Origin: Arcobacter sp.
GTDB lineage: Bacteria; Campylobacterota; Campylobacteria; Campylobacterales; Arcobacteraceae
Assembly: GCA_003252105.1 (NCBI GenBank)
Contig: QKDL01000009.1
Location: 1 to 60,718 of the forward strand
Direction: 5' to 3'
Length of the DNA: 60,718 bases
Below are positions 1 to 9,382 of the stretch, piece by piece. The number at the start of each line of letters is the position of its first letter. The stretch's first letter is position 1. The notes beneath the pieces were generated by a model that was not told the DNA's origin, did no database searches, and saw only the letters and a list, made by a program, of their open reading frames with translations. The position numbers and the translations under genes are program-made.

Positions 1-94
1 TATCAAGAAGCATATTATGTAATTGTTCTTTTAAAGGATCATTACCTGCTAATAAAAATATATTTAAAAATAGTAAAAAAATTATAGACTTCAT
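1..94 (-). CDS. 5' fragment of an exported small protein in an integron cassette
   Basis: Only the first 31 codons lie in the window; the gene runs off the left edge. It begins with ATG at 94 after an AAAGGA ribosome binding site at about 101-106. The peptide starts MKSIIFLLFLNIFLLAG and is a lysine followed by an unbroken hydrophobic stretch, so a Sec signal peptide is likely (cleavage near LAG). The start lies about 15 bases after the GTTAGAT end of an attC site, the normal place for the next gene of a cassette array. Function unknown; no homologue can be named from so few residues. Confidence 0.6.
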   Translation of the reverse strand, partial: MKSIIFLLFLNIFLLAGNDPLKEQLHNMLLD

Positions 95-108
95 TTTTTT
101 CCTTTGTA

Positions 109-177
109 ATCTAACGTTTGAAATGAACTAATAAATTGCCCGCAGAATAATTTATTGGCTCCTTTGACTTATTATAA
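109..177 (-). repeat. integron attC recombination site (69 bp) after the Nudix cassette
   Basis: Read on the minus strand, the site starts at the Nudix stop codon with a degenerate R'' box (TTATAAT), has an imperfect inverted repeat (CCAATAAATT pairing with AATTTATTAG, 149-158 with 128-137), then TCATTTCAAAC and a consensus R' box GTTAGAT (109-115) that fits GTTRRRY. Placement of the stop codon inside R'' and the 69-bp length are typical of attC. It is clearly related to the site at 22076-22143. The next cassette gene starts directly after it. The R'' box is degenerate, but it roughly complements GTTATGAT, the sequence just upstream of this cassette's gene, as expected if that is the cassette's own original R' end. 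Confidence 0.7.
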
Positions 178-615
178 TTTAATTCTTTCTTTAGCAATTT
201 CCTGCATTGAAATAGGAGTTGAAAAATCCATTTCTTTATCTAAAGCTAAAGGAATCAGCCATTGTAAGTTCGGAATAATATTTTTTGGTAAGTTATTAAC
301 TTTTACTATATGAACTTCTTCTTTTTCAATAGTCCTGACATCAAAAGCAAGATCAGAATAAGCATAATATAAATCCAAATGATAAAATCCAGGACGATGA
401 ATATGTGAAAAGTGAACCCATTCTTCAGCGTTTATGACAACTCCCGTTTCCTCTTCAAATTCCCTAGACATAGCATCGCAAGACTTTTCATTTTCTTCTA
501 TTTTTCCACCCACGCCATTAAACAATCCTCGTTGCCATTTTGGATTTAGCTTTTTTATTAAAACAACATGTTTAAAATCTTTTGTAAATAAAAAACCAGT
601 TACATAGTGTTTCAC
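172..615 (-). CDS. Nudix hydrolase (MutT-like), integron cassette gene
   Basis: A 147-residue protein with a full Nudix box at residues 37-58: Gly37, Glu43, Arg51-Glu52, then EEETG, which binds divalent metal in enzymes hydrolysing nucleoside diphosphates linked to another moiety (dNTPs, ADP-ribose, NAD and similar). The substrate cannot be told from sequence. The size matches single-domain MutT proteins. The start is GTG at 615, supported by AAAGGA 6-7 bases upstream. An AT-rich promoter (minus-strand TATAAT at 654-659) lies just upstream and an attC site overlaps the stop codon. This is the first cassette next to the integron platform. Family assignment is firm; its cellular role is unknown. 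Confidence 0.88.
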   Translation of the reverse strand: MKHYVTGFLFTKDFKHVVLIKKLNPKWQRGLFNGVGGKIEENEKSCDAMSREFEEETGVVINAEEWVHFSHIHRPGFYHLDLYYAYSDLAFDVRTIEKEEVHIVKVNNLPKNIIPNLQWLIPLALDKEMDFSTPISMQEIAKERIKL

Positions 616-911
616 AGATTTTCCTTTGAATCATAACTATTTATTAATAATACATTATATATAAATAATGTATAAAATTACCTAATAACACTACACTTTA
701 TATGATAAGATATTAAATTATAATAAAGCCTATAAGTATGCATTTAACTAATATATTACAATATATAATATTTTAATCCTAACTTATATATTTGATATAA
801 TTTTTAATGTTAGATTATTAACGTATACCCCTAATAGCTTATCAAAATGTTATGCTATTGGTTAAGAATTGTAATAGTTTAACACAATGCTAAGTATATT
901 AGGAGTTAAAA
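616..911. promoter_or_regulatory. integron platform region: cassette promoter and candidate attI
   Basis: No gene is visible. The region separates the minus-strand cassettes from the plus-strand integrase relic, which is the standard integron geometry. It holds a minus-strand TATAAT at 654-659 reading into the Nudix cassette, a plus-strand TATAAT at 796-801 reading to the integrase relic, and integrase core-like words (plus-strand GTTAGAT near 810, minus-strand GTTAAAT near 740-750). A hairpin with arms CTAATAGC/GCTATTGG sits at about 830-862. The exact attI crossover is not resolved; GTTATGATT at about 627-635 is the best candidate junction with cassette 1. About 50 bases around the minus-strand promoter recur upstream of the gene at 20609. 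Confidence 0.5.
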
Positions 912-953
912 ATGGGCAAAAAATCACTAGATATAATGAGAGATAAATTCTAA
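912..953 (+). pseudogene. N-terminal relic of an integron-type tyrosine integrase
   Basis: A strong AGGAG site at 901-905 precedes an ATG that opens a 13-codon frame, MGKKSLDIMRDKF, then stop. This resembles the start of IntI/XerC-like integrases with a SAM-like N-terminal domain (pattern K-S-L-D-x-x-x-D-K-I-R-L-K-H-Y-S from memory). It stops seven bases before structured repeat A begins at 960, so invasion or deletion by that repeat may have removed the rest. Position and direction, divergent from the cassettes, are what intI should have. The identification rests on 13 residues plus context and is tentative. Confidence 0.4.
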
Positions 954-959
954 ATATTC

Positions 960-1260
960 ACTTTTTTGCCTGCAAGCAGGATTACATATTGAAAAAAGTA
1001 AAATAAAAAGCAACGCGCGGGTTTCGAAGGTGAAACTCCCCTCGCTTTTTATTTATTATTTCTGTTTTGTCTTGTATTTGCACTCTCTTTGAGAAAACTC
1101 AAATAAAAGTATGCTCCCAGCATATTTGTTATGCTCAGATAGTTACAAAACTTCTCCGAAACAATAAATAAACACTCGGCTTCTCAAATGCGGGAATAGG
1201 GGATAATGACCTTTGTATTATTTAGTACCATTTTATTTGGATTGGTGTGATACTCAACAA
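960..1260 (+). repeat. structured dispersed repeat, copy A
   Basis: About 300 bp, non-coding, closely related to copies B (1901-2160) and C (20132-20393, inverted), with the same fold plan as the diverged copy D. Elements in order: stem ACTTTTTT...AAAAAAGT (here with an extra CCTGC-AA-GCAGG hairpin), a GGTTTCGAAG segment, an AT-rich arm (CTCGCTTTTTATTTATT) pairing with a later arm (AATAAATAAACACTCGG), an apical hairpin at 1107-1127 with loop CCC, then a conserved tail to a GATACTCAAC sequence. It directly follows the truncated integrase relic. Likely a non-autonomous mobile or cassette-boundary element; its mobiliser is unknown. Confidence 0.7.
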
Positions 1261-1271
1261 TTATTATAAAA

Positions 1272-1299
1272 GTGGAGATTCAACCTTTGGGGTGTTATT
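1272..1299 (-). repeat. conserved cassette-end tag, copy 1
   Basis: On the minus strand this reads AATAACACCCC, AAAGG, then TTGAATCTCCA, starting about seven bases after the stop codon of the membrane-protein gene. Near-identical tags occur at 2174-2202 and 59688-59713, each at the 3' end of an unrelated cassette-like gene. The CAACC...GGGTG words (plus strand) could form a short hairpin. It may be a recombination or processing site; the role is not known. Confidence 0.6.
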
Positions 1300-1305
1300 T
1301 TAATA

Positions 1306-1806
1306 CTATATTTCTTCTACAAATTCATTCTTTTCACCAACTTTTTTGATAATTCTTTTTCTTTCTACAAAACTGTAACCTATTGAATAAAAAAGAAGCA
1401 TCCATACTATCATTGGTAATAACATAAATCCAGAAAATGAACCAGGACCTTGAACTACTCCATATATTATCACGGTATAAAATAAAGCTAATCCTATATG
1501 ACCAATAGAAATCATTATTACTCCTATTATAAACTTTTTAGTTAGTTCATTCGTAATTTTATAAGACTTTTTTCTCTGATTTTGTACTAAAAAATTTAGA
1601 AAAATAAAATAACCTACAAATGCTATTAGATTAAATATAATATGATAGTCTTCGAAAAGACTACTAAAAAATTTATCTGTTAAATAATCTAAAAGTATTC
1701 CTGTAAACATAAAAATCAATGTTCCAAAAAATAAATATATAATTGGAGATAATCCGATAATAGTTATCCAGTTAACTAAACTATACATTCTCTCAGTTTT
1801 ACTCAT
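1306..1806 (-). CDS. four-helix membrane protein of unknown function
   Basis: A 166-residue protein dominated by hydrophobic helices at about residues 13-38, 56-73, 92-117 and 125-147, with a charged tail (ERKRIIKKVGEKNEFVEEI) expected in the cytoplasm. No enzymatic motif is visible. ATG at 1806 is supported by GAAGGAT upstream, and a TATAAT lies about 35 bases further up. The gene lies between structured repeats A and B and ends at a conserved tag, so it looks like a mobile cassette rather than a core gene. No family recognised. Confidence 0.65.
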   Translation of the reverse strand: MSKTERMYSLVNWITIIGLSPIIYLFFGTLIFMFTGILLDYLTDKFFSSLFEDYHIIFNLIAFVGYFIFLNFLVQNQRKKSYKITNELTKKFIIGVIMISIGHIGLALFYTVIIYGVVQGPGSFSGFMLLPMIVWMLLFYSIGYSFVERKRIIKKVGEKNEFVEEI

Positions 1807-1900
1807 ATTTATCCTTCAAATATAATTAATAACATTATACATTAAATAGTATTATGATTAGATTTTAAATAAATATTACTGTATGTCTTTACTTTTATCG

Positions 1901-2160
1901 ACTTTTTTTTGTGAAAAAAAAGTAGCAAAAAAACCACCCACAAGGTTTCGAAGGTGAAACTCCCCTCGCTTATTATTTATTATTTCTGTTTTGTAAAACT
2001 CACATAAAAATATGCTCCCAGCATATTTGTTCTGTTCAAACAGTTACAAAACTTCTCCGAAACAATAAATAAACACTCGGCTTCTCAAATGTGGGAGAGT
2101 GGGATAATGACCTTTGCATTTTTTTAGTACCATTTTATTTTAGTTAGTGTGATACTCAAT
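1901..2160 (+). repeat. structured dispersed repeat, copy B
   Basis: About 260 bp, very similar to copy A over the central part. It has a basal hairpin ACTTTTTTTT/AAAAAAAAGT at 1901-1924, GGTTTCGAAGG, long AT-rich arms and an apical hairpin AAATATGCT-CCC-AGCATATTT at 2008-2028. Changes relative to copy C keep the pairing in both hairpins, which supports a conserved fold rather than simple sequence drift. It fills most of the gap between the two neighbouring genes; no open frame of interest is present. Confidence 0.72.
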
Positions 2161-2173
2161 AATTATTATAAAA

Positions 2174-2202
2174 GTGGAGATTCATCCTCTTAGGTGTTAT
2201 TT
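2174..2202 (-). repeat. conserved cassette-end tag, copy 2
   Basis: The minus-strand sequence AATAACACC-TAAGAGG-ATGAATCTCCA matches the tags at 1272-1299 and 59688-59713. Here the tag overlaps the end of the DUF2971 gene and supplies its last codons (Asn-Asn-Thr-stop). A mobile boundary that provides a stop codon is reminiscent of attC R'' boxes, but the core consensus of attC is not met. Confidence 0.6.
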
Positions 2203-3314
2203 TCATCTTGTACATTAATCTCAATTAAATTAATAGAATATTCATCACATATACTTCTTATTTTATTAATAGTTTCAGACTTATCAGGAATATTCTTACC
2301 TAAAGTAATACTTTTTATAGGTAATTTTAAATCAATTTTATCTTCAAAAGGACAAAGATTTCTTGCAACATCAGTTGAAGTATAATATTTTTTATCTATA
2401 GATTTTCTTTCTCTAACCTTTAAAACTTTACCCCAATATTCTTTAATAAACTTTTGATCTTTTTTATATAGCCATCTTACTTCTTTTTCTTCTTTATAAG
2501 AAGTTTTTTTAAAAAAAGACACTAATTCTTCCATAATATTCTTGTATGATTCTGTTAACATATTTATTCTATTATTATCACTTTGGCATATCCACTTTTT
2601 AGATAAATCAAAAAGATAATTACAATAATTAATAATTTTTTTCTTAGTATTATCATCATAAATTACTGGCATTAAATTCATAAATTGAGCATCACTAAAC
2701 CAAAACTCAGGTTTTATATAAAATTCAATCGCAATTCCTTTAAAATTATCTGCATAATTTTTAAATAAATATTTGTTATTAGAATCATATGAAAAACATG
2801 ATATAAAAAAAGTTAAATCTTTTGACGAAAGATTATCTAACAAACAAACATTATTGTTATTAAAACTATCATACAATTTAAATCCATGTAAAATTTCTTC
2901 TTTATCTTCTAAGCTATCATATTGAGTAAGCCATAATTCATTTGATTCTAATATAGAAAATAGATTTTTTAAATTTGTATAATGGTATATTGTTTTATTT
3001 GTATTAACTTTATTAATAATAAATACTTCATTGAATATTATATCATGAAGAGAAGGATAAAAATCCTTTTCATTTAGCCAAATATATTTGTCATTTCCAT
3101 TTATGCCTTTAAAATGTTTGCGTATATAACTATGTTTTTTTATTACCAGTTCATTTTTAATTAATTTATAATTATAAATAAGATTAAATCTATCTGAGTC
3201 AACTCCATTTACACAATTTGGATAAGGACAAGGTAATCTTTTTTGTATATACAAGTCATTATGTAATTCACAATATTTTTCATATTCATAAAATTCAGGA
3301 ACTGTTTTATTCAT
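2190..3314 (-). CDS. DUF2971 family protein
   Basis: A 374-residue soluble protein. Residues about 109-145 (IYHYTNLKNLFSILESNELW, then a D-x-x-E-E stretch) match the start of DUF2971, a poorly understood family of accessory-genome proteins that often lie near defence or mobile genes. The N-terminus carries CPYPNC (Cys29, Cys34), possibly half of a metal site. ATG at 3314 is preceded by AGGTGAAAA. The last codons fall inside the conserved cassette-end tag and structured repeat B follows, so this is likely an acquired gene. Function not established; a role in phage defence or nucleotide-related toxicity is speculation. Confidence 0.75.
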   Translation of the reverse strand: MNKTVPEFYEYEKYCELHNDLYIQKRLPCPYPNCVNGVDSDRFNLIYNYKLIKNELVIKKHSYIRKHFKGINGNDKYIWLNEKDFYPSLHDIIFNEVFIINKVNTNKTIYHYTNLKNLFSILESNELWLTQYDSLEDKEEILHGFKLYDSFNNNNVCLLDNLSSKDLTFFISCFSYDSNNKYLFKNYADNFKGIAIEFYIKPEFWFSDAQFMNLMPVIYDDNTKKKIINYCNYLFDLSKKWICQSDNNRINMLTESYKNIMEELVSFFKKTSYKEEKEVRWLYKKDQKFIKEYWGKVLKVRERKSIDKKYYTSTDVARNLCPFEDKIDLKLPIKSITLGKNIPDKSETINKIRSICDEYSINLIEINVQDENNT

Positions 3315-3397
3315 TTTTCACCTATTAAAGAATATATTAAAATAATATCAAAAAGAGGTTTAGAATTGACTATTTTTGTAAAGTTCAAGGCAAGAGC

Positions 3398-3463
3398 AAA
3401 ATTTTTTGTGGGAGCTTACTGTAGTAAGTGAGTAAAAAAATTTCTGCGATAACGCAGAAATTT
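3398..3463 (-). terminator. nested hairpins ending in a strong intrinsic terminator
   Basis: A perfect 11-bp stem AAATTTCTGCG/CGCAGAAATTT (3438-3448 with 3453-3463, loop ATAA) is followed, on the minus strand, by seven T residues. Next to it are a CTTACT/AGTAAG hairpin (3415-3428) and an AAATTTTTT (3399-3407) that can pair with AAAAAATTT at 3435-3443, competing with the terminator stem. It is the second of two terminators behind guaB on the same strand. Confidence 0.75.
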
Positions 3464-3465
3464 GG

Positions 3466-3493
3466 AAAAAGAGGCTGTTATAAACCTCTTTTT

Positions 3494-3495
<2 letters not shown>
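3466..3495 (-). terminator. guaB: intrinsic terminator of guaB
   Basis: AAAAAGAGG (3466-3474) pairs with CCTCTTTTT (3485-3493) around a 10-base loop, with a T tract on the minus strand. It overlaps the guaB stop codon. Confidence 0.8.
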
Positions 3496-4966
<1,471 letters not shown>

Positions 4967-6325
4967 TTATTTATAATCAACAGCTTTTTCTAATGCTAAA
5001 GCACCATCAAACAATGTTTGTTCATCGTAAGCTTTTCCTATTAGTTGTAAACCTATTGGCATACCTTCATCACTTCTATCAACAGGTAATGAAATTGCTG
5101 GAAGTCCAGCTAGATTTACAGATATTGTGTAAATATCACTTAAATACATCTCTAATGATGTTTTAAAACTTCCAAACTCAGGTGCAGTTGTTGGTGCAAC
5201 TGGTGAAAGAATCAAATCAGCATCACTAAAAATAGCTTCATATTCATCTTTTATTAAATGTCTTACTTTTTGTGCTTTAATATAATAAGCATCATAATAT
5301 CCAGAACTTAAAACAAAAGAACCAAGCATGATTCTTTTTTGTACTTCATCCCCAAATCCTTGTGATTTAGTTTGAATGTACATATCTTTAAGTCCACCCT
5401 CACCTTTTCTATTTCCATATCTTACACCATCAAATCTCGATAAGTTTGCACTAGCTTCTGCTGTTGCTACTATATAATAAGATGAAAGAATTTTATCTGT
5501 ATCAAGCATAGTTTTATGAACTATTTCATGTCCTGCATCTTCAAAAGCTTTAACTGCTTTTGCAAAACCTTGTTTAATCTCATCGCTAGCTTGTTCTACA
5601 AAGTTATCTATTATAGCTATTTTAAGTTTTTTATCACTGTTTAAGTTTGGTGCAACAGGTGTATATTCAACATTTGCAGAAGTTGAATCCATACTGTCAT
5701 GTCCAGAAATAATATCGTATAAAATCGCTGCATCTTCAACATTTTGTGTTATTGGACCTACTTGATCCAATGATGAAGAATATGCAGTAATACCATACCT
5801 TGAAACTCTTCCATAAGTTGGTTTCATACCTACACATCCACAATAAGCAGCTGGTTGTCTAATACTTCCACCTGTATCAGTACCAAGTGCAGCAATTGCT
5901 AAACCACCAGCAACAGCAGCAGCACTTCCACCACTACTTCCACCTGGAACTTTAGTATTGTTTACTGGATTTAGTGTTTTACCATAACATGAAGATTCAG
6001 TTGAACTTCCCATAGCAAATTCATCCATATTTGTTCTTCCATATGCACTTAATCCTGCTTTTTCTAGATTGTTGATTACAGTTGCATTATATGGTGATAT
6101 ATAACCTTTTAAAATGTTACTTGAGCAAGTAACTTCCCAGTTTTTAACATTTATATTGTCTTTGATTGCAATTGGAATACCTTCACCAGAAATTGAAATA
6201 TCACTGTTTGTAAGTTGTTCTACATAAGCACCAATATTACTCTCTTTTATCTTCGCTTTTAAATCTTCTCTTATCTTTTTAATCTCATCACTATTTAGAC
6301 TTAGTGCTTCTTTCAGAGTTATCAA
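4967..6325 (-). CDS. gatA: aspartyl/glutamyl-tRNA(Asn/Gln) amidotransferase subunit A
   Basis: The amidase subunit of GatCAB, which converts Glu-tRNA(Gln) (and Asp-tRNA(Asn)) to the amide form with ammonia from glutamine. The 452-residue amidase-signature protein shows the catalytic Lys in IAIKDNI, the Gly/Ser-rich motif [15 protein letters not shown] with the cis-Ser, and [12 protein letters not shown] with the nucleophilic Ser. No ATG fits; the start is TTG at 6325, placed by TTAGGAGAG just upstream. A minus-strand TATAAT at 6359-6364 gives a leader of about 27 bases. gatB and gatC are not in the window. First gene of a two-gene unit with guaB. Confidence 0.96.
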   Translation of the reverse strand: MITLKEALSLNSDEIKKIREDLKAKIKESNIGAYVEQLTNSDISISGEGIPIAIKDNINVKNWEVTCSSNILKGYISPYNATVINNLEKAGLSAYGRTNMDEFAMGSSTESSCYGKTLNPVNNTKVPGGSSGGSAAAVAGGLAIAALGTDTGGSIRQPAAYCGCVGMKPTYGRVSRYGITAYSSSLDQVGPITQNVEDAAILYDIISGHDSMDSTSANVEYTPVAPNLNSDKKLKIAIIDNFVEQASDEIKQGFAKAVKAFEDAGHEIVHKTMLDTDKILSSYYIVATAEASANLSRFDGVRYGNRKGEGGLKDMYIQTKSQGFGDEVQKRIMLGSFVLSSGYYDAYYIKAQKVRHLIKDEYEAIFSDADLILSPVAPTTAPEFGSFKTSLEMYLSDIYTISVNLAGLPAISLPVDRSDEGMPIGLQLIGKAYDEQTLFDGALALEKAVDYK

Positions 6326-6358
6326 ATCTCTCTCCTAAGGGGTATAGTATTGCGCGAT

Positions 6359-6364
6359 ATTATA
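6359..6364 (-). promoter_or_regulatory. -10 box of the gatA-guaB promoter
   Basis: TATAAT on the minus strand, 34-39 bases upstream of the TTG start of gatA, in an AT-rich tract without a clear -35 box, as is common in Campylobacterota. Confidence 0.6.
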
Positions 6365-6424
6365 TAAAAAAAATGATTAAAAAGGGGTAAAGTGTTTTTG
6401 ATAAATAAAATTTAATTTTTGCAG

Positions 6425-6455
6425 AAAAAAAGGGAGTGAATAATCACTCCCTTTT
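6425..6455 (-). terminator. intrinsic terminator of the alpha ribosomal operon
   Basis: AAAAGGGAGTGA (6428-6439) pairs perfectly with TCACTCCCTTTT (6444-6455), followed on the minus strand by a run of seven T. It lies 25 bases behind the rplQ stop codon. Confidence 0.88.
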
Positions 6456-6479
6456 ATAAAGATTGTCTAATATTATCTA

Positions 6480-6830
6480 TTAAACAAAAGAGATGAATGC
6501 CATTGGAGTTGCATCCCCTCTTCTAATTCTTGTTTTAATAATTGAAGTGTATCCACCATTTCTTTCAGTATACTTTGGTGCAATCTCTCCGATTAATTTT
6601 TTTGTTGCTTCTTTATCTTGTAATAAAGCAAATACTGCTCTGTGAGTATTAAAATCTGCATTTCTAGATGTAGTTACTAATCTTTCAATGTATCTTTGTA
6701 ATTCTTTTGCTTTTGGAACAGTAGTTTCAATCTTCTCTCTTTCAATTAAAGCGATAGCTAAATTTTTTAGTAACGCTTTTCTATGAGCAGAAGTTCTATT
6801 TAATTTTCTATATCCGTGCTTATGTCTCAT
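6480..6830 (-). CDS. rplQ: 50S ribosomal protein L17
   Basis: A 116-residue L17 starting [20 protein letters not shown], the diagnostic N-terminus of the family, with the conserved C-terminal [11 protein letters not shown] structural protein of the large subunit near the exit tunnel. Last gene of the alpha operon, 13 bases after rpoA, followed by a strong terminator. Confidence 0.98.
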   Translation of the reverse strand: MRHKHGYRKLNRTSAHRKALLKNLAIALIEREKIETTVPKAKELQRYIERLVTTSRNADFNTHRAVFALLQDKEATKKLIGEIAPKYTERNGGYTSIIKTRIRRGDATPMAFISFV

Positions 6831-6843
6831 ATCAAACCCTTAT

Positions 6844-7842
6844 TTATGCTTTAAGTTGCTCTAGCTTTCTTCTTAAAGCAGATGCAACGTTTTCAGGAAG
6901 TGTATTTTCAATTGGGAAACCTAAAGAATCTAATTTCTCAGCGATTTCATCAAATGATTTTTTTCCTAAATTTTTAATATTTTTAACTTCAACTTCACTC
7001 ATAAGTACTAATTCACCTAAGAATTTTAATCCAGCTCTATCTAAAGAGTTGAAACTTCTAGCACTTAGATTTAAGTCATCAATTTTTACAACTAAATCTT
7101 TTAACTCAACTGGCTCTTCACCAGCATCATTAACTGTAACTTCTGATAAATCAAATACTTTATTAAATACTGACATTTGAGAGTACATAACAGATACCGC
7201 TTCTTTAAAAGCAGTAATTGGAGTAATTTGTCCATTTGTTTGTACTGTAAATACAGCTTTTTCGTAGTTTGGATTATCTTCAACTAACATTTTTTCAATA
7301 TCATATACTACTTTTTTTACTGGTGTAAAGAAAGCATCTAATGGAATATAATCTGAACTAACAATATCTCTAATATCTTCAGATGGCATATATCCTATAC
7401 CTCTTTGGATAATTACAGAGAATGTTAAGTTACAGTCAGAGTTGATAGTTGCTAAGTGTACATCTGGAGAAACCACTTCAACATCAGAGTTTACTAAGTC
7501 TTCACCTTTGATCTCTTTTGGTCCATCAAAAGAGTACTCAACAACTACTTGCTCTTCATCACCATTGATTTTAAATTTAATATTTTTAAGATTAATTATA
7601 AAAATAGCTATATCTTCAAGCATTCCTCTTAATGAGTCAAACTCATGAGAAGCACCTTCGATTTTTACAGCGATTGGAGCGTATCCAACCGATGAACTTA
7701 AAAGAAGTCTTCTAAGAGGGTGTGCCAAAGTTATTGCAAAACCACTTTCAAATGGATATGCTGATATTTTAGCCTCATTATCACTGATAGCTTCTATCTC
7801 AACCTCAGTTGGTAAAAACGGTGTGTCTGCAAATTTTTTCAT
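6844..7842 (-). CDS. rpoA: RNA polymerase alpha subunit
   Basis: A 332-residue alpha subunit. The N-terminal assembly domain contains the ITLAHPLRRLLLSSSVGYAP dimerisation segment; the C-terminal domain holds two helix-hairpin-helix elements (LNLSARSFNSLDRAGLKFLG and LGKKSFDEI) that touch upstream DNA and activators. The linker is typical. It sits between rpsD and rplQ with short gaps (15 and 13 bases), so the operon order is the conserved alpha-operon order. Confidence 0.98.
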   Translation of the reverse strand: MKKFADTPFLPTEVEIEAISDNEAKISAYPFESGFAITLAHPLRRLLLSSSVGYAPIAVKIEGASHEFDSLRGMLEDIAIFIINLKNIKFKINGDEEQVVVEYSFDGPKEIKGEDLVNSDVEVVSPDVHLATINSDCNLTFSVIIQRGIGYMPSEDIRDIVSSDYIPLDAFFTPVKKVVYDIEKMLVEDNPNYEKAVFTVQTNGQITPITAFKEAVSVMYSQMSVFNKVFDLSEVTVNDAGEEPVELKDLVVKIDDLNLSARSFNSLDRAGLKFLGELVLMSEVEVKNIKNLGKKSFDEIAEKLDSLGFPIENTLPENVASALRRKLEQLKA

Positions 7843-7857
7843 AGCTTACCTTATTTA

Positions 7858-8484
7858 TTATTTAGAATATAACTCTACAATTAATCTTTCTTCCACTGGA
7901 ATAACAACTTCTTCTCTTGTTGGGATTCTTGTAAAGATACCAAATACTTTATCTTTATCAACATCAACCCAATCAACAATACCAGTTTGATTTGTTAATT
8001 CTAATGATCTAACAACTTGTGGGTTAGATTTAGATTTTTCTTTAATTTCAATTTTTTGTCCAGGTTTAACAATAAATGAAGGAATATTTACTTTCTTACC
8101 ATCTACTAAAACGTGTCCGTGAGTTGTAAATTGTCTAGCGTTTGCTCTAGTTGTAGCAAATCCCATTCTATATACAACGTTATCTAATCTTTGCTCGATT
8201 AAAGTAATAAGGTTTGCCCCTGTGTTACCATCTCTTCTTGCTGCTTCTTTGAAGTACATTCTAAATTGTTTTTCAGAAACACCATACATGAATTTAGCTT
8301 TTTGTTTTTCTCTTAGTTGTAAACCATACTCAGAGATTTTTGCTCTTCTTTGTCCATGTTGTCCTGGAGCAAATGGTCTTTTTTCTAATGCAGATTTTCC
8401 GTTAAGTCTTCTCTCACCTTTTAATCCAAGGTCTGCGTCCAATCTTCTTTCAATCTTTTCTCTAGGTCCTCTATATCTTGCCAT
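7858..8484 (-). CDS. rpsD: 30S ribosomal protein S4
   Basis: 208 residues, starting [20 protein letters not shown], with an S4 RNA-binding domain (about residues 98-160, [20 protein letters not shown]). Binds 16S rRNA early in 30S assembly. In many bacteria S4 represses its own alpha operon by binding a leader RNA; a long leader is present here upstream of rpmJ, but S4 control is not shown by sequence alone. No zinc-binding Cys cluster is present. Confidence 0.98.
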   Translation of the reverse strand: MARYRGPREKIERRLDADLGLKGERRLNGKSALEKRPFAPGQHGQRRAKISEYGLQLREKQKAKFMYGVSEKQFRMYFKEAARRDGNTGANLITLIEQRLDNVVYRMGFATTRANARQFTTHGHVLVDGKKVNIPSFIVKPGQKIEIKEKSKSNPQVVRSLELTNQTGIVDWVDVDKDKVFGIFTRIPTREEVVIPVEERLIVELYSK

Positions 8485-8494
8485 TTACTACTCC

Positions 8495-8887
8495 TTACAC
8501 TCTTCTTCTTTTAGGAGGTCTACAACCGTTGTGTGGTAATGGTGTAACATCTTTAAACCATCTTACTGTAATACCTTCTATTGCTCCAACAGATTTAACT
8601 GCTGTATCTCTACCTGAACCTGGTCCTTGGATTTTAATACCAACATTTTTAATACCATGTTCCATTGCTTTAGTCATTGCATCTTCAACTGCTTGTTGCG
8701 CTGCAAATGGAGTAGATTTTTTAGAACCTTTAAATCCTAAGTTTCCTGCACTTGACCATGCGATAGCATTACCTGCATTGTCTGTAACAGTTACCATTGT
8801 GTTGTTAAATGATGCTGCAATATGTACGATACCGTCAGCAATATTCTTTTTTACTATTTTTTTTCTAGTTACTTTTCTTTTTGCCAT
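8495..8887 (-). CDS. rpsK: 30S ribosomal protein S11
   Basis: 130 residues with the conserved [17 protein letters not shown] and the C-terminal [11 protein letters not shown]. Platform protein of the 30S subunit near the E site. Ten bases separate it from rpsM and from rpsD on either side. Confidence 0.98.
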   Translation of the reverse strand: MAKRKVTRKKIVKKNIADGIVHIAASFNNTMVTVTDNAGNAIAWSSAGNLGFKGSKKSTPFAAQQAVEDAMTKAMEHGIKNVGIKIQGPGSGRDTAVKSVGAIEGITVRWFKDVTPLPHNGCRPPKRRRV

Positions 8888-8897
8888 TCGTTATCCC

Positions 8898-9266
8898 TTA
8901 CTTAGCTGCTGCACCAACAGTTTTCTTTTTACCTTTTCTTGTTCTAGCATTAGTTTTAGTCTTTTGCCCTCTACAAGGTAAACCTTTTCTGTGTCTTAAA
9001 CCTCTGTATGAACCTAAGTCCATTAAAGCTTTAATATCCATAGCAACTTTTTTTCTAAGATCTCCCTCAACCATATAGTTTTTTTGAATCTCTTGTCTAA
9101 TAGCCGCTGCTTCATCTTCTGTTAATTCGTGTGCTCTTTTGTTGTAATCAATTCCAACAGCATCTAAGATTAATCTAGAGTTATGTAAACCAATTCCGTA
9201 GATATACGTTAAAGCGTATTCCATTCTTTTTTTGTTTGGTAAATCAACACCTGCAATTCTTGCCAT
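8898..9266 (-). CDS. rpsM: 30S ribosomal protein S13
   Basis: 122 residues, starting [20 protein letters not shown], with the helix-two-turn-helix and the basic tail ([18 protein letters not shown]) that contacts tRNA. It forms part of the bridge to the 50S subunit. It directly follows rpmJ (2-base gap). Confidence 0.98.
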   Translation of the reverse strand: MARIAGVDLPNKKRMEYALTYIYGIGLHNSRLILDAVGIDYNKRAHELTEDEAAAIRQEIQKNYMVEGDLRKKVAMDIKALMDLGSYRGLRHRKGLPCRGQKTKTNARTRKGKKKTVGAAAK

Positions 9267-9268
9267 GA

Positions 9269-9382
9269 TTATCCTTGTCTCTGTTTATGTTTTTTGTTTT
9301 CGCAGATTACTCTTACGATACCTCTTCTTTTGATAACTTTACATTTATCACACATTTTCTTTACTGAAGCTCTTACTTTCAT
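9269..9382 (-). CDS. rpmJ: 50S ribosomal protein L36
   Basis: A 37-residue protein, [20 protein letters not shown]..., with the zinc-binding C-x2-C...C-x4-H pattern of the zinc-containing L36 type (Cys11, Cys14, Cys27, His32). The true start is ATG at 9382, supported by AGAGGA just upstream; the frame stays open further upstream, but that stretch is leader. rpmJ heads the operon here, while infA/secY, which often precede it, are absent; the upstream gene is on the other strand. Confidence 0.96.
   Translation of the reverse strand: MKVRASVKKMCDKCKVIKRRGIVRVICENKKHKQRQG

Noticed and set aside
960..2160. Structured repeats A and B as classical attC sites
   Set aside because: They are far longer than attC (about 260-300 bp) and lack paired RYYYAAC and GTTRRRY core boxes at their ends; the true attC-like sites are at 109-177 and 22076-22143.
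960..2202. CRISPR array
   Set aside because: Repeat units are few, long and irregularly spaced with genes between them; no short regular repeat-spacer pattern and no cas genes in the window.
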